Shown here piece after piece: positions 20,291 to 22,438 of a DNA stretch of 22,438 nucleotides. Numbering within the stretch: the stretch's first letter is position 1; every line of letters begins with the position of its first letter. The DNA is from SHLQ01 sp964445255 (lineage in GTDB: Bacteria; Actinomycetota; Acidimicrobiia; Acidimicrobiales; SHLQ01). The position numbers were made by a program, and so were the translations under genes. The DNA is taken from NCBI GenBank assembly GCA_964445255.1, contig CAYUKM010000036.1:1-22438 (forward strand), in the 5' to 3' direction. A model generated the notes under the pieces. The model was not told the origin of the DNA, did no database searches, and saw only the letters and a program-made list of their open reading frames with translations.

Positions 20291-21868
20291 GTGGCTGACT
20301 CATCCGATATCTCCGCGCGAGCAAATGATGACGAGTGGGTACGTGCCGTCATCGCACGAGCGCTTCTCGCGGATTCCGAACCTGACGAACCCGGCGCTCC
20401 CCCCAGTCTTTCCGACGCAGGGGTGGGTGCACCAATCACACCGCCAGAACCTCGGGTGAGTGAGGCACCACTGCGATCGGCCGACAATGACTGGCTGACA
20501 GCGCGTCCACTCGATACTGCGTCGATCCAGGCTCGGGCCGCCGCCAACACAGAACGTGCCCGTCGCATCGCTGAAGCCAACAAGCCCGGAGCTAACAGCA
20601 ACGGCGTAAACGGTCTAGGCGTCCAGACCGCCCCTACCCCTCAACCAGTTGCCCGCACCGTTCCACCGGCAGCTACCCGCGGTGGAGTAGCTCCGCTGAG
20701 CCCAACTACAGCAGCGGCAACGTCCACCGTTCCCCCAGCACGAGCGGAGACCCCGGTCACTAGCCAGCCGGTAGCACCAGTGGAGCCACCGGTCGCTGCA
20801 CCGACGGCCCCGCTCACGCCGGTCGAACCAGAGGTAGACGACCAACCACAGGTCGCGCAGGTAGAAACGCCGATTCCACAGGTGGCAACTCCAACTGCAG
20901 CGCCCGTAGAGCCGCAATTGCGAGCTGAGCCTGCTGCTCCGGTATCCACGCCCGCATCACCGGTCTTGCCACCATCTCAAGAAGCGCCTGCTACTACCAC
21001 GACCACTACGACCACGGTCAACGGCGCGGCGCCAACCGTCGACGTGCCCAAGCACCTGACGGAGCCACCGCAGGCGGCGCAGACCACGCTCGCTGCTCCA
21101 ACCCAAGCACCAGGAGCACGTCGTCAAGATCAGATCATCGAACCGGCGCGGGTAGATCACGGATTCTCTGTCACCGGCACCGATGGTCCGCTGCCCAATA
21201 GCCAACTCGTCGACGACGTGATGGTTGAGGCTGACGTTTCGACCGACGGATTCCGCGCATCGGATCTTCGCACGATTCTCGAATGGCTGGCCGTCATTGG
21301 ATCGGCCTTGGCCGTCGCGCTACTGATCAAGGCCTTCGTACTGCAAGCCTTCTGGATCCCGTCCGAGTCCATGGAGACCACGGTGAACCGAGGAGACCGA
21401 ATTCTGGTCAACAAGGTCTCCTATCGGCTCCACGAGGTTCGTCGCGGCGATCTGGTGGTCTTCAACAAACTCGAAGGGACCGCTGGCACCGACGATCTGA
21501 TCAAGCGGGCCATTGCGTTGCCCGGTGAGACGATCGAGGTACGCGACGATGGCCGAATCTGGATCTGGGGACCCGGCGAAGGCCCTGAGGACGCGCTGCT
21601 GCTCGACGAGCCATACCTGAACCCCGGAAACTCGCTACTTCCTGCGCCATCGGCGTCGGATCCCGTGGGGCAGGACATCTGGGACGAACGATGCACAAAC
21701 GCCCGTACTCCCGGTCGATGCACCCTGGATGACTCGAGCTTCTTTATGCTCGGGGACAATCGTGTTCGGTCGTCGGACTCACGATTCTTCGGGCCAGTTC
21801 CCGACGAGAACGTCGTTGGACGAGCCTTCGTGCGGATCTGGCCGCTCGGGGACATCTCAACTCTGTAA
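20291..21868 (+). CDS. lepB: Type I signal peptidase with long Pro/Ala/Thr-rich cytoplasmic extension (second copy)
   Basis: The 525-residue protein carries a normal signal peptidase domain behind an unusually long N-terminal part. Residues 1-325 are disordered-looking, with many Pro, Ala, Thr and Val residues, repeats such as PVAPVEPPVAAP, and a run of eight Thr (235-242). The membrane helix is at about 328-349 (ILEWLAVIGSALAVALLIK), then Ser360 in IPSESMETTV, Lys405 in LIKRAIALPGE, and FMLGDNRVRSSDSRFFGP. By usual SPase I orientation the extension faces the cytoplasm. It may tether or regulate the enzyme, or be neutral filler. The GTG start follows a TAGAAT box. It ends 8 bases before the stop of the convergent minus-strand gene. 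Confidence 0.9.
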   Translation: MADSSDISARANDDEWVRAVIARALLADSEPDEPGAPPSLSDAGVGAPITPPEPRVSEAPLRSADNDWLTARPLDTASIQARAAANTERARRIAEANKPGANSNGVNGLGVQTAPTPQPVARTVPPAATRGGVAPLSPTTAAATSTVPPARAETPVTSQPVAPVEPPVAAPTAPLTPVEPEVDDQPQVAQVETPIPQVATPTAAPVEPQLRAEPAAPVSTPASPVLPPSQEAPATTTTTTTTVNGAAPTVDVPKHLTEPPQAAQTTLAAPTQAPGARRQDQIIEPARVDHGFSVTGTDGPLPNSQLVDDVMVEADVSTDGFRASDLRTILEWLAVIGSALAVALLIKAFVLQAFWIPSESMETTVNRGDRILVNKVSYRLHEVRRGDLVVFNKLEGTAGTDDLIKRAIALPGETIEVRDDGRIWIWGPGEGPEDALLLDEPYLNPGNSLLPAPSASDPVGQDIWDERCTNARTPGRCTLDDSSFFMLGDNRVRSSDSRFFGPVPDENVVGRAFVRIWPLGDISTL

Positions 21869-21876
21869 GCGAGCAA

Positions 21877-22438
21877 CTAGATCTGGACGCCGCCCCTTGG
21901 CGCTGGCGGACGTTCATCGATTGCTTCCATCATCGTGTCGACGTGGTCGCTATAGACCCCATCTAGGCCCATGCGTAGTAGGTCGTCAAGGATTCGTCGG
22001 TGTTGGGCATCCCAGCCAAAGCAGAGGCGCCCGAATCGGTGAAACAGCGTCGCCATTCCACCGGTCCAATCGCTGTGTCGCATGTTGACCGCATCGATCC
22101 CCGCCTGGGCGAGATTGGAAGCCCGTCGCTCCGGGCCTTCACTCATGGCGCTGACGCTTGTCGAGTCCACCAATTTGACGTGTTCATCAGCCGCTCGCCA
22201 CTCAGCTAGGCGTCGCCAGTCGTGGTGACAGAGGTACAGCCGCGAGCGGGTCACCGGATCTAACGAGCCAGCCCAGGCGAGTAGCGGATCCATCGCAGCG
22301 TCGTCTTTGAGATCGATCGAAAGATCAAGCGAATCTGGAATGCGCTCAAAGAGCTCAGGGAGCGTGATCATCGTCTCCGGTAACGCGGCACGGTCAAGTG
22401 TCCGAATCTGACGCCGGCGCAGACCAAAATGACCATCG
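21877..22438 (-). CDS. Glycerophosphodiester phosphodiesterase family protein, C-terminal part (start lies beyond the window)
   Basis: The minus-strand frame is open to the window edge and gives 186 residues. It contains DGHFGLRRRQIRTLD, ALPETMITLPELFERIPD, LSIDLKDDAAMDPLLAW and an end with GLDGVYSDHVDTMME. These fit the GDPD fold: the DxHFG metal- or catalysis-linked segment, the TLPELfe motif, the lDLK strand, and the GVDGI.SD.P end. Such enzymes split glycerophosphodiesters from phospholipid turnover into glycerol-3-phosphate and an alcohol. An internal ATG at 22371 is not the true start because the frame and family similarity continue upstream of it. The N-terminal part with the first catalytic His is outside the window. 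It converges on the signal peptidase gene with 8 bases between their stops. Confidence 0.85.
   Translation of the reverse strand, partial: DGHFGLRRRQIRTLDRAALPETMITLPELFERIPDSLDLSIDLKDDAAMDPLLAWAGSLDPVTRSRLYLCHHDWRRLAEWRAADEHVKLVDSTSVSAMSEGPERRASNLAQAGIDAVNMRHSDWTGGMATLFHRFGRLCFGWDAQHRRILDDLLRMGLDGVYSDHVDTMMEAIDERPPAPRGGVQI

Overview
The window looks like a piece of a high-GC actinobacterial chromosome, most likely from the Acidimicrobiia or a related deep lineage (inference). The basis is a complete Pup-proteasome gene set with Pup ending in Gly-Gly-Gln, frequent GTG starts, ATGA/GTGA gene overlaps, about 60% GC by eye, and several genes whose start codon sits 6-7 nt after a TANNNT -10 box (leaderless style). 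No tRNA, rRNA, CRISPR array, insertion sequence or prophage is visible. No gene-free stretch exceeds 300 bases.

Layout: (1) 1-2336, minus strand: the 5' end of a transketolase gene, a gap holding a strong stem-loop, a FIST-domain sensor gene, and a delta-9-type fatty acid desaturase coupled to it. (2) 2384-4425, plus strand: a PBP4-type D-Ala-D-Ala carboxypeptidase (dacB) overlapping a stand-alone LON-domain protein. (3) 4475-7973, plus strand: six tightly overlapping genes. They are a holin-like two-helix membrane protein, a one-helix membrane protein, a protein with a very long Lys/Ala tail, a ThiS/MoaD-type ubiquitin-like protein, the tRNA 2-thiolation enzyme TtuA, and the tRNA m1A58 methyltransferase TrmI. 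The last three form a tRNA T-loop modification module. (4) 8126-10164, minus strand: a single-cluster ferredoxin and two tandem sulfotransferase paralogues, lying between trmI and the proteasome genes. (5) 10354-19360, plus strand: the Pup-proteasome system in the order arc/mpa, dop, pup, prcB, prcA, an XRE-like gene, pafA, pafB, pafC. (6) 19350-21868: two type I signal peptidases, the second with a cytoplasmic extension of about 325 residues. (7) 21877-22438, minus strand: the 3' part of a glycerophosphodiester phosphodiesterase gene.

How the genes work together: Dop deamidates the C-terminal Gln of Pup, PafA ligates Pup to substrate lysines, ARC/Mpa unfolds tagged proteins into the PrcAB 20S core, and PafB/PafC are WYL-domain transcription regulators linked to DNA damage in mycobacteria. 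A few kilobases upstream lies a second ubiquitin-fold modifier, the TtuB-like protein. It carries its diglycine internally, followed by an 11-residue tail, so it would need trimming before it could act as a sulfur carrier or protein tag. That masked diglycine, its coupling to ttuA and trmI, and its closeness to the Pup system are the most interesting points here.
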